NCBI GenBank assembly: GCA_965153355.1 | Contig: OZ231128.1 | Location: forward strand, 29,946,001-30,010,000 | Origin: Flaccisagitta enflata | Taxonomy: Eukaryota; Chaetognatha; Sagittoidea; Aphragmophora | Length of the DNA stretch: 64,000 bases | Direction: 5' to 3' | Shown here: piece after piece, positions 36,731 through 54,770 of the stretch | Layout: every line of letters begins with the position of its first letter | How positions within the stretch are numbered: position 1 is the stretch's first letter | Translations under genes and position numbers: made by a program | The notes under the pieces: generated by a model | Databases searched by the model: none | What the model was told of the DNA's origin: nothing | What the model saw: the letters and a program-made list of their open reading frames with translations, nothing else

Positions 36731-37190
36731 GTGATATCATGAATCCGCTTTTGTCATGACAGAGAAAGTCATCCATAATTGGTTAGGCAGTATTTGAACC
36801 CGATGGTCTCTCGTCTGTTGTCTTGTTTACTTTTCCCTTTAACGTTGTCCCATGACACGATTGCTCGGTGGAGTTGGGGGTTGTGATTTGTGAACGTGGG
36901 GGAAAGGGGGGGGGGGGGTTGAGGGGGTCGAGGAGGTTCCAGTGGGAACGGTAAACATCACCTCGTGTTGGGCAGTTAAAATCACCGGTTTGAAAGTGTT
37001 AGCAATGGCATCAAGGCAACTGAATTGATGTTTGACTGCGTATCGAATAAAAGGATCTCAGGCCAACATGATTTTACGCCTCATCAGATATCAATTTTGA
37101 AATTCATTGGTAACTATTCCGCAAATCTGCCCCTGCTCATTTTCTGTACAAGCGGTTTTCATAACCGGAACAACCTAGCCCACCCTCCAT
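36730..37190. other. Unique intergenic stretch, no gene seen
   Basis: Contains a G-rich run (GGGGGAAAGGGGGGGGGGG, 36898-36920) that could form a G-quadruplex. No coding signal. Confidence 0.4.
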
Positions 37191-37194
37191 TTCG

Positions 37195-37395
37195 TTTTAG
37201 TCGCGTGCACGCAACCCTTGTACCTGCTTTGTGAGTGGGTCGGTCGGTCAGTCTGTCTGCCAGTCGGTTTGCTTTTTCGGCGTCTATGTTTTTAATCACT
37301 GTCCAAGCCCGGCCAGCCCAAATGCTTTTTATTTCTGCCCCTACCCACCCACACGCTACTTGTCCCGCCATATACCCGGTCGTGTCGTCGTTCTT
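37195..37395 (+). repeat. GTCGCG-family dispersed repeat, long variant
   Basis: TTTTAGTCGCGTGCACGCAAC head, GGTCGGTCGGTCAGTCTG core, CCCCTACCCACCCAC, and a divergent tail CCATATACCCGGTCGTGT. Confidence 0.6.
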
Positions 37396-37622
37396 TTATG
37401 CCACTCTGTTTTTCTCTTTTCATATACGTGATTTACATGAGAGCGACAGAGAAAATTTCCCGTTTCATTTCACTAAAGCGTTGAAACTTTTAAACGGTTG
37501 GAAATTTGAAATTAATTTCCTTTTATTCCTTCCATCTATTCTGTTCATTATCGACTCTATGAGTTTATCTCCTTTTCCTTCACTTCCTCTTCCACTCTCA
37601 ATTTGTCCCTCCGCATTCTAAA

Positions 37623-37623
37623 A

Positions 37624-37698
<75 letters not shown>

Positions 37699-37792
37699 TC
37701 ATTTTTTCTTCCTTTCTTGCTTCCTTCTTTCTTTTTGTACTGTGTCTCTCAATTCCTGTCTCTTTGTCTGTCTGTCACTTGCTTTCTCTTCT

Positions 37793-37830
<38 letters not shown>
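37623..37830 (+). repeat. (CTTT)n and (CT)n microsatellites
   Basis: CTTT units at 37623-37700, and a CT run at 37795-37828. Confidence 0.93.
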
Positions 37831-37831
<1 letters not shown>

Positions 37832-38049
37832 CACTCTCTCTCACTCTCACTCTAGCTCTCATTTTGCTTTTCATCCTAAGATCTCGTTTCCTTCTTTCCT
37901 CCCTCTTGTGGATGTGAAGGCCATTTGCAGCCCATTAGCGAGGGTGAAAGCAAATAACAAAGATTTTCTTTTCTCTTCGATGAGGAAAGGAAATCCTGGT
38001 TTTGCTGCTAGTGGCGCTGTATGTGTGTGTGTGAGGGGAATGGAAGGGG

Positions 38050-38445
<396 letters not shown>

Positions 38446-38449
38446 TTTG

Positions 38450-40160
38450 AACAGTCACGATAGAGGGTATGCTGCAGCATGGAATTGAACAACGGAAATC
38501 TGATTTCAATTAATAAGGAAAAATGAATGATGCATCTGTGATCTTTGCAAATCGTTATCTACTCCTATAATCTTGCGCCAAGTCAAACCCATTCAATCAA
38601 ATCATTCTTTTTTTTCATATTTTTACGTTTCGTCATTCGATTCGTGTGTCTATCTATTTATCTGTCTATCGGTCTGTCTATCTTGCATCGCACACGATGC
38701 ATCGCTCTGTTTACCGTGATGATTGCTCACTCTCACTCTCTCTGTCTCACTCAATCTTACCTTCTTTCTTCCCCTCTTTCAGTTTCACTCTTCTTTTATT
38801 CAACATTTCCATCTGTCTGTCCTTTCTCTCCTTTCTCTCTCTCCGTCTCTCTCTCTGTCTTTCTCAGGTGTGTTCTCCTTTTTCAGGGCCCTCTATTCAA
38901 ACACTTGGTAATTCGATCTCCACGCTTCTGTCGTGCGCGAAGAAGGAATATTTAGTATTTTTTCCTATGATGGAAGAGATAATGTCAATCAAGTGTTCAT
39001 TTGCCAAATTTGAGCTTTCGCGTTTCTCTTATTTTTCAAATTTCATATGATCGAATTAAAAATCATTTGCAATCCTTTGCAGCCATACCTGCACGCGACG
39101 CTATGCAACTGCTAGTTATCGCGCCCGGTCACTATTCAGCATTCACGGCCCCAACACTGCAAAAATGTTCGACTCCTAATTTTATTGTCTCGCTTCCATA
39201 CCAACTCGGCCGATCAAGGCAGTTAAACACCTTTGTTTTCCTTTTTTTTTTTTGGTCATTTGAAAATTGGAAAGCGATTGAGAGCCAAAACAGATGCAAA
39301 TATCCTTGACATCTGTGTCATTGTCTCATATAATCGGCATAGCAAATTTTCAATTTGACGTTTAGGAAGTTCAGATCACCAATCGTTGAATAACTCACTA
39401 TTCAAGAAAGGGTACACAATGAGGCTGTATGCTGTTTATTTTTAGATCATTTTAGTGATATTTGGTGAAAATCTTTGTATAAACGTACTATTCAGACAAA
39501 ATTGATCAAGAGACCACCCAATTTGCACTGTTCAGTGTGTTCAATTATTTACTTGCTCTATTTAATCTACTCTTTGTCAAAGAGTCCATATAGAAGACAT
39601 GAATGCGCAAAATCAAATAAAATCAACGTCTTTCATTCATTCTGCTTAGAGAATATTTTCTGATTTAGTATCTCCCAGTGTGAAAGAAGAACTACACGGG
39701 TCCTTTCGTTTTAATATTGGCAATCTGTGAATACAACTTAAACAAATTATATATGATATGATTCGTACCGTCTTCTCATTCTATTTCCAAAGAGCTTATG
39801 GACCTAAATGTTACATGAATGGTCAAACAGTCTCTCATTTGGTTAACCAGAGTAGATCAAACGGTCAGATCAAGAGAACATGAATTTGGCGATATCATCT
39901 CTGCACTCTCTTTTTACCCCGAAATTTCCACGATAACAATTTGATATATTAACCGGAAACAGGGTGAGAAAGAAACGATGGACAGCGTACGACCTTCTAT
40001 TTAAAGGGTAATAATTAGAAAGATCTAAGATCCAGACATTAAGGAACTAACAAGTAGGAAAGGGAGGAGCTACAACTTCACTTTGATCATGATAAGCTCA
40101 CACACGAGGTGGCAAGATGTCAGATACAATGACCGATAATGTACTGACCAGTAATTACAT
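38450..40160. other. Unique intergenic stretch, no gene seen
   Basis: AT-rich sequence with TCTGTC and CTCTCT patches near 38640-38870. No exon, RNA gene or mobile element recognised. Confidence 0.45.
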
Positions 40161-40169
40161 TTGAGGAAG

Positions 40170-40274
<105 letters not shown>

Positions 40275-40434
40275 GAAGGAAAGAAGGAGAGAAAGAGAGA
40301 AGGAATGAATGAAAGAAAGAAATGAGAAATGAGAAATGAGAACAGAGAAATGAGGAAAGGAAAGAAACAAAGAAACAAAGAAATATAGAAAGATAGAAAA
40401 ATAGAAAGATAGAAAGATAGAAAGGTAGAAAGAA

Positions 40435-40453
40435 GGAAAGAAAGAAAGAAAAA

Positions 40454-40531
<78 letters not shown>

Positions 40532-40553
40532 ACTTTTAGAAGAAACTAGCTCA

Positions 40554-40597
<44 letters not shown>

Positions 40598-40609
40598 AAA
40601 AAAGAAATA

Positions 40610-40669
<60 letters not shown>

Positions 40670-40693
40670 AAACCTTTAGAAGAAACTAGTTCA

Positions 40694-40737
<44 letters not shown>

Positions 40738-40752
40738 AGAAAGAAAGAAAAA

Positions 40753-40812
<60 letters not shown>

Positions 40813-40844
40813 ACGAAAGAAAGAAAGAAAGAAAAAAATTAGAA

Positions 40845-40908
<64 letters not shown>

Positions 40909-40953
40909 GAGAAAGAAAAAAAGAAAGAAAGAATGAAAGAACGAAAGAAAGAT

Positions 40954-41016
<63 letters not shown>

Positions 41017-41040
41017 GAGAAAGACAGTAAAAAAGAAAGT
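40435..41040 (+). repeat. (GAAA)n long array at the left edge of copy B
   Basis: About 600 bases of GAAA with a recurring spacer, TTTAGAAGAAACTAGCTCAA at about 40535 and nearly the same at about 40675, so part of the array has been duplicated in blocks of about 143 bases. It abuts the left limit of visible copy B homology. Confidence 0.93.
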
Positions 41041-41527
41041 AAAAAAGAAAAAAGAAAAAGAGAAAAAGGGAAAATAGAGTAAGAGGAGGATCAGTTGATG
41101 AGATGATTGCGCAGATTATGTTAAAGCACTCCATTAACCAGATGTTAATGAATCTCCTCAGATAAAAAAATAATCATGCCATCGTCTTTTTTCCTCTTCT
41201 ATAAGTGTTCATTATTTCAGGAATAATTAAATGATTGCTAGATTTCCCTAAGTGATCAGATGCTCTCAGGCGTTTTGCTTTAAAGCACTTTGCTCTCAAG
41301 CTCTTTACTCTCAAGCGCTTTGCTCTCAAGTTCGATGCCCCTTATTGTCTTTTTAGTCTCATTGATAATGGTACATTTTATCATTTCCATGTCGCTTTTG
41401 GCCTGGTGTCGATCTTAAAACTACCATGAGATGGCCCGTGACTCATTTTTCTAATTTTTGACCAACGTCGATGAGTTTATAAGACGAAATAGTTTAGAAT
41501 TACTCTAGATGGTAGTATGAAACTTAC

Positions 41528-45389
<3,862 letters not shown>

Positions 45390-45532
45390 GATGTTGTGGT
45401 AAACAGGGGCTATCTCTTACAGAGGGTTAAAGTAATAGGTTAAAAGGTAAAAGTTGATTGACGCTTTGTGTGAGAACGCGAGTTGAACAACGAAAGTTTT
45501 TGATGAATTGATATTTTTTTCTTCATCGACTA

Positions 45533-45948
45533 CACTCTTTTCTTTGACTAAGAACCTTGTTTATAAGAACATTGAGGCTCAGTTGTGGAAAAAAATAAGA
45601 ACAATCATAAGAACATTGTCAGCCTCACAAAGTAGGACTATAACAATAATCTACTTTTGTTGCTCTAGGCTGATGTTGGAGCTGCAGTAAACAAAAAGAA
45701 TTGTGACTGCTTTATGGTAGTGATTGACATCAATCAGTCTCACATTTGAATTTGATATGTTAGTGATTAATATTTTAGTTCTCATGTTCTTTCAAAGTTA
45801 GATAATCATATAGGAAATCATTCTCACATAAGCTGGTGATTGGAAAAATAAGAACATCCCAAGAACAATTTAAGGCTCAAAATGCTCTAGAACTAAGAAC
45901 ATCGAGCCTCAGAAAAAAATAACATGTTCTTATAAGAAAAAAAGAGTG
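45533..45948. mobile_element. 416-bp MITE with TA target duplication
   Basis: Copy B only. Ends are CACTCTTTTCTTTGAC and AAAAAAAGAGTG; subterminal TTATAAGAACAT and TGAGGCTC also recur in inverted order. TA at 45531-45532 and 45949-45950; copy A has the empty site GACTACAGTTTTTCC. A piece of the same family lies in EGF intron 3 of copy B (58046-58100). AAGAACAT is repeated several times inside. Confidence 0.82.
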
Positions 45949-46213
45949 TACGGTTTTTCCTTTGTCTTTTTTTCGTATTTTTTTTTTCAATTTAGTTTGC
46001 AATTAATTGCATCGCGCCGACGTAGTAACTTAAATATTCGAGTCTATTTGAATTTGTAGCTCGTTTCATATTCAAAAATTTCAAAGATTCAACTTTTCTC
46101 TGAGACCTGGAGATAGACTGACAATATTCTATGGAATAATGGTGATCGTTGGAAAACGGACAAAAAAACTCCGTCATTCAATGCCATCGTCGCTGTCATC
46201 AAAGTCATCATCA

Positions 46214-46556
<343 letters not shown>

Positions 46557-46834
46557 ATGAGTGTTCACATCGGCGACGAGGCGATAAAAAATCGGCATGA
46601 AAGGCATGAGACTAATCGTCGCTCATTCAAACGATGGAACCCCCCCACTGCAAAACCCCGGCGAGGAGATGGTCGAGGGGAAAGGAGGAAGAAGAAGAAG
46701 AGGGGGGGGAGGAATTAGGAGAGGGAGGTAAGGAGTAAAAATACAAAATTTAAAAAAAAAAAAGTAAAGTTTACTCAGGGCAAACGTTAAGCAAAGCGAT
46801 GCCTAACCACTTAATATTATCGCGGGGTTACAAT

Positions 46835-46955
46835 ATTGACGCGGACGGGGGCATCGGCGGAAATGCGCGTTTTTAGCCTTTTTTACTGTATCACCAAGGT
46901 TCCTCGAACGGACGGACGAACGGACGGACATAGTCTCTGATAGAGTCCGCAAAAA
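46835..46955 (-). repeat. GTCGCG-family repeat, inverted, copy B
   Basis: Counterpart of 6510-6632, with CGAACGGACGGACGAACGG core. Confidence 0.5.
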
Positions 46956-47381
46956 AACGAGTTTTGAGTCCCCTATTGTCCCTGTCGCGTTTTTCAAACG
47001 CGTTGATGTCCACTTGTCCAGTTGAATAGACTGATAACCCCTCAATGGACAACAAGACTGCATCTGAAATAAGTGATAAGTGATAACTGATGAAATTTTA
47101 TGCCACCCGGTTATAACACCTTTGATAGGCCACTGCAAGCAACTTTAATCGAATTTCTTTGTTGATTTTTGGAAGAAAAAAAATATTCTGAAACTGTGAA
47201 ATTAATCATTGACCTCTTATAGGCGTAACCCTGACGATATGTGAGGTGTGTCGTGTGCAACGACTAGTTTGAGAGTTTTAAATGTAAAAATTACCCCGCT
47301 GACATGATTCAGTCGTCTCTGGGCATAACGTTCAGCAAGAATAAACCTGAGCCGGATCACCCCTCAGGCCCCGCGGTAAGA

Positions 47382-47410
47382 GGGTTAGGGTTAGGGTTAG
47401 GGTAAGGGGG
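47382..47410 (+). repeat. Interstitial TTAGGG repeat
   Basis: GAGGGTTAGGGTTAGGGTTA then GGGTAAGGG inside a GCCCCGCGGTAAG context. Copy A has no TTAGGG run here. Confidence 0.85.
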
Positions 47411-47517
47411 CCCCGCGGTATAGCCCCTACCTTTTTGACAAAAGGGAAGAGGAAAAAGGGAGAAGGAAAAAAGGGGAATGAAAAGGAAGAAAGAAAAAAA
47501 AGGAAAAAAAAAAAGAA

Positions 47518-47640
47518 AACAAGGCCGGATACACGGCCATCAGTTGCGGACAGGTGGGCAGGGGCAGAAATGCGCATTTTCCCACTTTTTAACTCGATCA
47601 CCACGGACCAACCGACCGACCGACCGACCGACCAACAGAG
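47518..47640 (-). repeat. GTCGCG-family dispersed repeat, copy B only
   Basis: ACAAGGCCGGATACACGGCC, TTGCGGACAGGTGGGCAGG, TGCGCATTTTCCCAC, and an ACCGACCGACCGACCGACC core. The GTCGCG head is missing. Copy A has A-rich sequence here without it, so this is the best sign of recent activity in the family. Confidence 0.7.
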
Positions 47641-48264
47641 AGAAAGAGAGATAGACAAAAAAATCATTTTTCCTTTTCACTTTTGTTTTGATTTGCTATC
47701 AAAAAACTTTTATTTAACACATGATCCTTTTTTCTCAATTAGGTTCATCAGCTTAGAAAGATGAATGCCTTTCTAGTTTAGCTCCACTAATTTTTTTCAA
47801 AAGGGTGGAATAGGGGTAACAACAAAGAGGGGGGAGAGCAAGAGGGGGGCTAAGGGGGCCCCGCGGTAGCTCTCAAGCCTAGTGCCGCCCGGTAGTTTAA
47901 TCTGGCTCAGGGATAAACAATTGATTTATTACCATGAAAAATCTTCATTCTGTTTCACTCCTCCTTTCATTGGTCCAAAGAATCCCCATCAGGCTCTCAC
48001 CTCCAAACAATAAACCCAGACTCCGTTGACATTGCTCCCCCCTCTCCCTGGCCTCAAACCCCCATCCCCCAAATTCCCACCATCACATTCCTCCATCGCG
48101 CGCGCTCCTCGATTCCCATTTTGCATCACACTAACATCATAATCTTTTCATATGCGCTCCATATTGAGCCCAAGTCACGGCCATAACCACTATGAGCAGC
48201 ATATTGCCGTGACGTTATATTTCGCGCCGAACCGGCAGCCGATAAAAATCGGCGTCAGGAAGGA

Positions 48265-48269
<5 letters not shown>

Positions 48270-48357
<88 letters not shown>
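48270..48357 (+). repeat. (GA)n microsatellite, left part
   Basis: GA tract interrupted at 48358 by the fold-back element and resumed at 49012. Confidence 0.95.
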
Positions 48358-49193
<836 letters not shown>

Positions 49194-50306
49194 AGAATCG
49201 GTCAGGCATGTATGTGGCAACTCGTCATTACCATCGTCGGTGTTGACGATGACGTGCGCGAGCCGTAACAGAATTCTTCATAAAAATGGGAGCAGGTATA
49301 AAAAAAAGGTGAAGACATAAGAAGGGCAAGGGAGGACAGGGGATGGTTGAGATTATCAGGATTGCGCAGTTTTCTCTAATAATCCTTCCAAAAACCCAAT
49401 AACTTGATCATTCACATGACGAGGATCAAGAGGGTAGAAGCAAAAAAAACTTTATTAGAAGCACTGACTGGTTCTGCCTAAAGCAGGTATGTATGTCCTA
49501 CAGAAGGACCGGCCGGATATCCCTATATCCAAAAGTTCTCCTGATCTGACCATCGCAATCTGAGAGTATAGGCAGACACGCATTAATGTTTCTTTATTCA
49601 TTATATATCACCTTTCTTTCTGGATTTCAAGTTAGCTAACTTTGGTCTCGTTGATTTGATTTGATTTCATCTGAAACTTGACAGGTATAGACTTTACTGC
49701 TGATTCTAACCTTTAAGGGTATGGTATTGGTATGGTAAATGCTGAAGGGCTTGTTGTTTTTGAGCCCCTGTGACGATCACATTAATAGTCGAATACTATC
49801 CAATTGTTGGAAAGCGTGTTAACAAAATCTTCCGCCCTGATAACAGGAATTTTCTTTCAAAGAGCACTGCCCTTAAACGCCACATACTACAGACCCTAGA
49901 TTAGCTTCATTTGAAGGTGGTAAAGCATAGCCTTAAGACGAGACCAACCCTGGGTATGTAGCCTAGTCTGTTATGATGAACCATCAGTGCATAACATGAT
50001 AACACTCGTTTTCAAGGCGGAACGTATATTCGCAAACGTTACTTTAATGATGACTATCACTGTCGTCCTTTTCCATTTTTGGGTAATGCCGATGATAATA
50101 ATCCATCAAACGTAGGCCTCGAAAATATGTTGAAGCTTTTTTCAGCTGCTTCCCTTCACAGATCGACCTCCTCTTTGCTCATCTATTCAGCCATGACTCT
50201 CATCCCTCAACCACCTTGAAATTTTCATTTTTACCATTGTCATTCTTTTTGAACTCTATCCTCTACCTCTTGCTTCTTTTTATCTCTCCTCAATTTTGTG
50301 ATTCTC

Positions 50307-50311
<5 letters not shown>

Positions 50312-50347
<36 letters not shown>
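50312..50347 (+). repeat. (TC)n microsatellite, LINE target
   Basis: TC run into which the LINE at 50348-51577 inserted; it resumes after the element. The intact tract is in copy A at 10395-10420. Confidence 0.9.
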
Positions 50348-50352
<5 letters not shown>

Positions 50353-51577
50353 GAAGTAATCTCAAGAGATGGAAGAAATAAAGCCAACCTTGCTGAAAGA
50401 TTTAAAAAGATAAAAGGATCAGTGAGGGCAATTATGACTAGTGCTAAGACTGGCATCATGAAACGAATTCAAACGAATGTCCTCTTGAGGCTACATGAGG
50501 CAGAAACTCTCCCCAAGTTCCTCCACAATGCAGAGACATGGACATTGAATGGAGAAGAAAAGAAGGAAGCTGACAAAATGTTGTTGTGGACATGGAAGCA
50601 AATGCTTGGACTGCCAACTACTACACCAATACCAGCAGTCATTTTTGCAACTGGCTCACTGTATGCTGTGATCCAAATTCATACAAAACAACTCCTCTAT
50701 CTTCACAAGATCTTGCAAAAAGATGAAGAGCAGTGGGCATATGAGTCATTAAAAGTCCTAGAATCATATGATACTGGATGGGCCAAGCAGATAAATGAGG
50801 TAATTGATCAATGGGACCTTGAGAAAGACTGGGATGAAATTGGAAAAAAGACCAAAAATGAGTGGCAAAAAGAAGTTGAAGAAGCTGCTGAGAAAGCCAA
50901 CAGAGAGCGGCTCAAACAAGAGTTGCACACCAAAGAGCGGGGAGTGTCAAAACTCAAGACAAAAACTCAAACAATCCTGCAGACAATAAATGACCCTGAC
51001 TATCAACGAAAACCTTTAGAGATAATGAACTATGGTTCAGTAGTAATAACAAGAGCAGTAATTATGGGTCGCTATGGGATGTTGAGTTGCAATGCCAATT
51101 TTTCATGTGGCAATGGGAATAAGATTTGCCCTGAGTGTTCTGTGATAGATGATGAAAGCCACCGTATAAACTACTGTGTAAAGTATAAAGAAATTAACCT
51201 GTATGAAGTAGATGAAAAAATTGATTTTGAACAAATTTACTCAGTAGACATAGACAAAGTTCTTGAAGTAGCTCAAGTCATTCTCAAAATCTGGGATTTG
51301 GGATATGGAAAGAACCAGATGCGACAAAACCTAAATTAGAAGAGTAGGCAGCTGTTACTTATTTATTTCTTTATTGTATTGTTACAAAGTTATTGAAAGT
51401 TGTTACGTAATAATACGTAAGATATATTGTAGACGTAAAATTGCAGCCGTAGAGTGAAAATGTGATTCTAAATCATGTCCTTGTACTTAATCACAATGTG
51501 GATTTTTGTACGAAAGTGCTATCACTTTAATGGACCATTAAATTCAATTCAATTCAATTCAATTCAATTCAATTCTC
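50348..51577 (+). mobile_element. 5'-truncated non-LTR retrotransposon, C-terminal fragment
   Basis: Open from the junction (LGEVISRDGRNKANLAERF) to the stop at 51337-51339. LGxxIS is the block that follows the catalytic core in LINE reverse transcriptases, so everything upstream was lost at insertion. The rest is the conserved post-RT region (AETWTLNGEEKKEADKMLLW) with a terminal CCHC-like motif, CPECSVIDDESHRINYC. A 200-bp 3' untranslated part ends in a TTCAA pentamer tail (about 51540-51577). Known: short tandem 3' tails occur in several non-LTR clades. The element is unrelated at family level to the one at 31999-33426. Copy A retains the empty site. Confidence 0.88.
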
Positions 51578-52384
51578 TCTCTCTCTCCAGCCTCCGCTTA
51601 GGACGTCGTTCAGAGCGCCGTTCCAAAGTTGTCCTAGTCTACGGTGGCTCGTGACTTTATCAGCCCAAATCGTCCGCTTTCCATATGCTGTCCCAAAAAA
51701 TCATCTCCATTCTTTCTACAAATTTTTAACAGTGACCATTTTCAAAAGATCCTTCTTTCAGATTGCTCAAATGAGTGAGTTTTGCTTTCAAAATGCTATC
51801 TCGTGCACTCACGACGTTAGCTATTTACACATCCAAACCATTACTGCTGCAAATGTACAGCTGTTACTGTTATTAATCCATATTTGTCAGTGAAGATGAT
51901 ATGCACTAAATTAGCTTGACATTTTCCCGTTAGTTTCACAATCCGATGTGTTGGAAATTTTGTTACAACTTTTCTTATCAATTTTTTCAAAAGCATTGTA
52001 GATAATATACTATACTTTTTTGATAAAGACAGTAACGTGTGCATATCAATTCACAATCCTCCCCTTATATCAGGACTTATGCAACTTTCATCTAAAGATA
52101 GGACATCCGATATCAGAAGCATTCCGCTTGTCATGAGTTTTCATATATAATCCTATAATGATAATCATTAATAGTCAATTTAAACGGCATTTAACGATTG
52201 TATCGACTGCGTCCACTTCCACCGCCTTTCTTTGATTCCCCCTTTCATAATTTTTTCGCTTTCAATTTCATTATCGAGAAAGCGATGATAACCTGATAAT
52301 GAATATGTCAAAACCATTTCTCCTCTCGACTCATAGGCGAGGCGAATGAGAATAATAGAGCTAGATATTGCAGAGGCAGGGGGG

Positions 52385-52387
<3 letters not shown>

Positions 52388-52469
<82 letters not shown>
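52388..52469 (+). repeat. (GA)n microsatellite
   Basis: Pure GA run; about half the length of its copy A counterpart. Confidence 0.95.
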
Positions 52470-52471
<2 letters not shown>

Positions 52472-53206
52472 TGATTTGCAAAACTCATTTCGTCAAGTGA
52501 TATCAAAGTCATTCCCCCTACCCATCCTCACTCACAAACAAGCGAGCCCAACAAATTATTTCGAAAGCGACAGAAAGAATAATTCCACTCCATGGAAATT
52601 AAATAGAAGTAAGGAAATCCATGCGGTAAGCACTTGTCGTAATGGGTTTTCTTTTTGGTTTGCGACTTTAAAAGAGGCTTTGTTTCTAAAAGAGCAAATA
52701 GAAATTTGTCATTTTCTATCGATTCAATTTCAATTTCAATTTCATCAATAGTGTAGTTTCGTTTCGTTTATTACATCAATTCATCCTTTGATTTTAGTAC
52801 TTTTTTCCAATTTGGACAAATGTGGTTTTTTCGTCACTCAGCTTCCAAATCCATCGACAATCATTGCCGCAGCTTGTCATAAAACAGCGTTGATCATTTT
52901 TTTTGTTTGTGTGGTTGCTGTTCTCGTTTAATTTTTGTTCCCCTCCAAGCCAATTTGTGATAAAATTCCCAGTGCCATTCGTGGGTTGCGATTGTCCTAG
53001 GGCGATAGCTTGTTATTTTTGCGTCTGGTTGGCGTAAGCTTATTTCTTTTTGGCTCGGTTATTTCGTTGGTAACAAAAACAAAAGCTTTCGGTGCTAATG
53101 TAGATGTGGTTTTCTTAACTTGCATTGTAGGGCGTTGGACAAAGCCGATTGGGACAGACTCTTTGCAAAATACATACCAGGAAATGAGCGGAGGACTTCT
53201 TAATGG

Positions 53207-53210
<4 letters not shown>

Positions 53211-53286
<76 letters not shown>
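53211..53286 (+). repeat. (GA)n microsatellite
   Basis: Pure GA run. Confidence 0.95.
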
Positions 53287-53288
<2 letters not shown>

Positions 53289-54153
53289 CTGTCTCGCTTA
53301 CGTTATTTCGTAAACGTGTTTACATAATGTCGAAATCTAAGATACCTCTTCGAAATGTATTTCTTCATCATCTGAAGAACCTTTTTTGTCGACGCAAATA
53401 TTTTGCTTTTAAAAACATAAATTCATGTTGCCCTCTTATTTGATGAAAATTTGCTATCGAAGCTTACTGATACCACATGAGAAAGTTGTATCAACAATTT
53501 CTGAATTGCCACGATACTTGAATATATTCTTTAAACTATGATAACCAGAAGAAATTGTCCTCCACGATAAATTCTTGAGGTTCGAAAAGTAAAGAATTTT
53601 AGACGGGTAATCCGCAGGGGTCACCCTCACTTGGTAATAGGCAGTCCGAGTAACGGTGAATGATGCCGACCGGGAAGAGTCGTGGAGAATATGTATCATT
53701 GATTGATATAAAAACAAACAAGCCCAATGGGCTAACAGTCGCGTGCTTTGTTTTACAGTAAAATACATCAGTATGCATACACACTTCTTTCCTTCCTCTC
53801 TTCCTTCCCTGGTTTCTTCATTCCCTTGTTTTTTCCTTCCCTTGGTTCTTCATTCCCTTGTTTCTTCCTTCCTTTGTTCCTTCCTTCTCTTGTTCCATCC
53901 TTTGTTCCTTCCACTCTTTCCGTCCTTCTTACCTCCTTTCATTCTTCCAAGGCCATGCAAGATGCAACATTACCGGTTTTACATTGTTCTGTCAGCCGGT
54001 CAGTTGGTCGGTTGGTAGGTCGGTACAAATTATTTCAAAATTTTTGACTTTTTATGGTATATTGACATTTTTTATTATCTTTTTTTAACATTTTTAACAA
54101 TTTAAACATTTTTCAACATTTTGAACATTTTTGCATAGTCAAGTTTTTTAACA

Positions 54154-54293
54154 TTTTTAGTCGCAGACACGCGACTCTACACCTTGCTGTGTCGGTCGGT
54201 TGGTCGGTAACATTTCTGAATTGCGAGCAGTTTTTGCATTACTGCTCCTGCCAAACCGTCTGCGACTGGTTTGCCGTGTATCCGGCCTTGTTT
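54154..54293 (+). repeat. GTCGCG-family dispersed repeat, complete, copy B
   Basis: Same insertion as 13154-13293, with only a few base changes (ACGCGACTC here, ACGCGCCTC in copy A). Confidence 0.75.
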
Positions 54294-54770
54294 GATATTG
54301 TTTAACGTTTTTAACATTTTTCAACCGAGTTAAATTTTTTTTAAGCATTTCTTAACATTATCTACGATTTTCAATTTTTCTCTAAACATTTTTTAACATT
54401 TTCTTGCATTTTTATCATTTTCAATCTTTTTTACTCTTTTTAACATTTTTTTTATATTTTCAAACATTTTTTAGCATTTTTTAACATATTGGGTATTTTT
54501 TGGTATTTTTTTATATTTTCGGTAATTTTCAGATATTTTGGGTATGATATTGTAATGTATCGTATCGATATTGTTTCGAAATTGTATCGATATTGTATTG
54601 ATAATGTACCAATACATATCGCGCGGCCTTGGAGGGGAGGAGGGACAATTTGAACATTTTAAACATTATTAACATTTTTGACCCTTTTTTTACCGGCACC
54701 CATGCTTTTACTCTTCTGTTTGTCATTTCCCGACGCACGCGACTGTTGCCCTCTTGGGCTTGTTAGGAAA

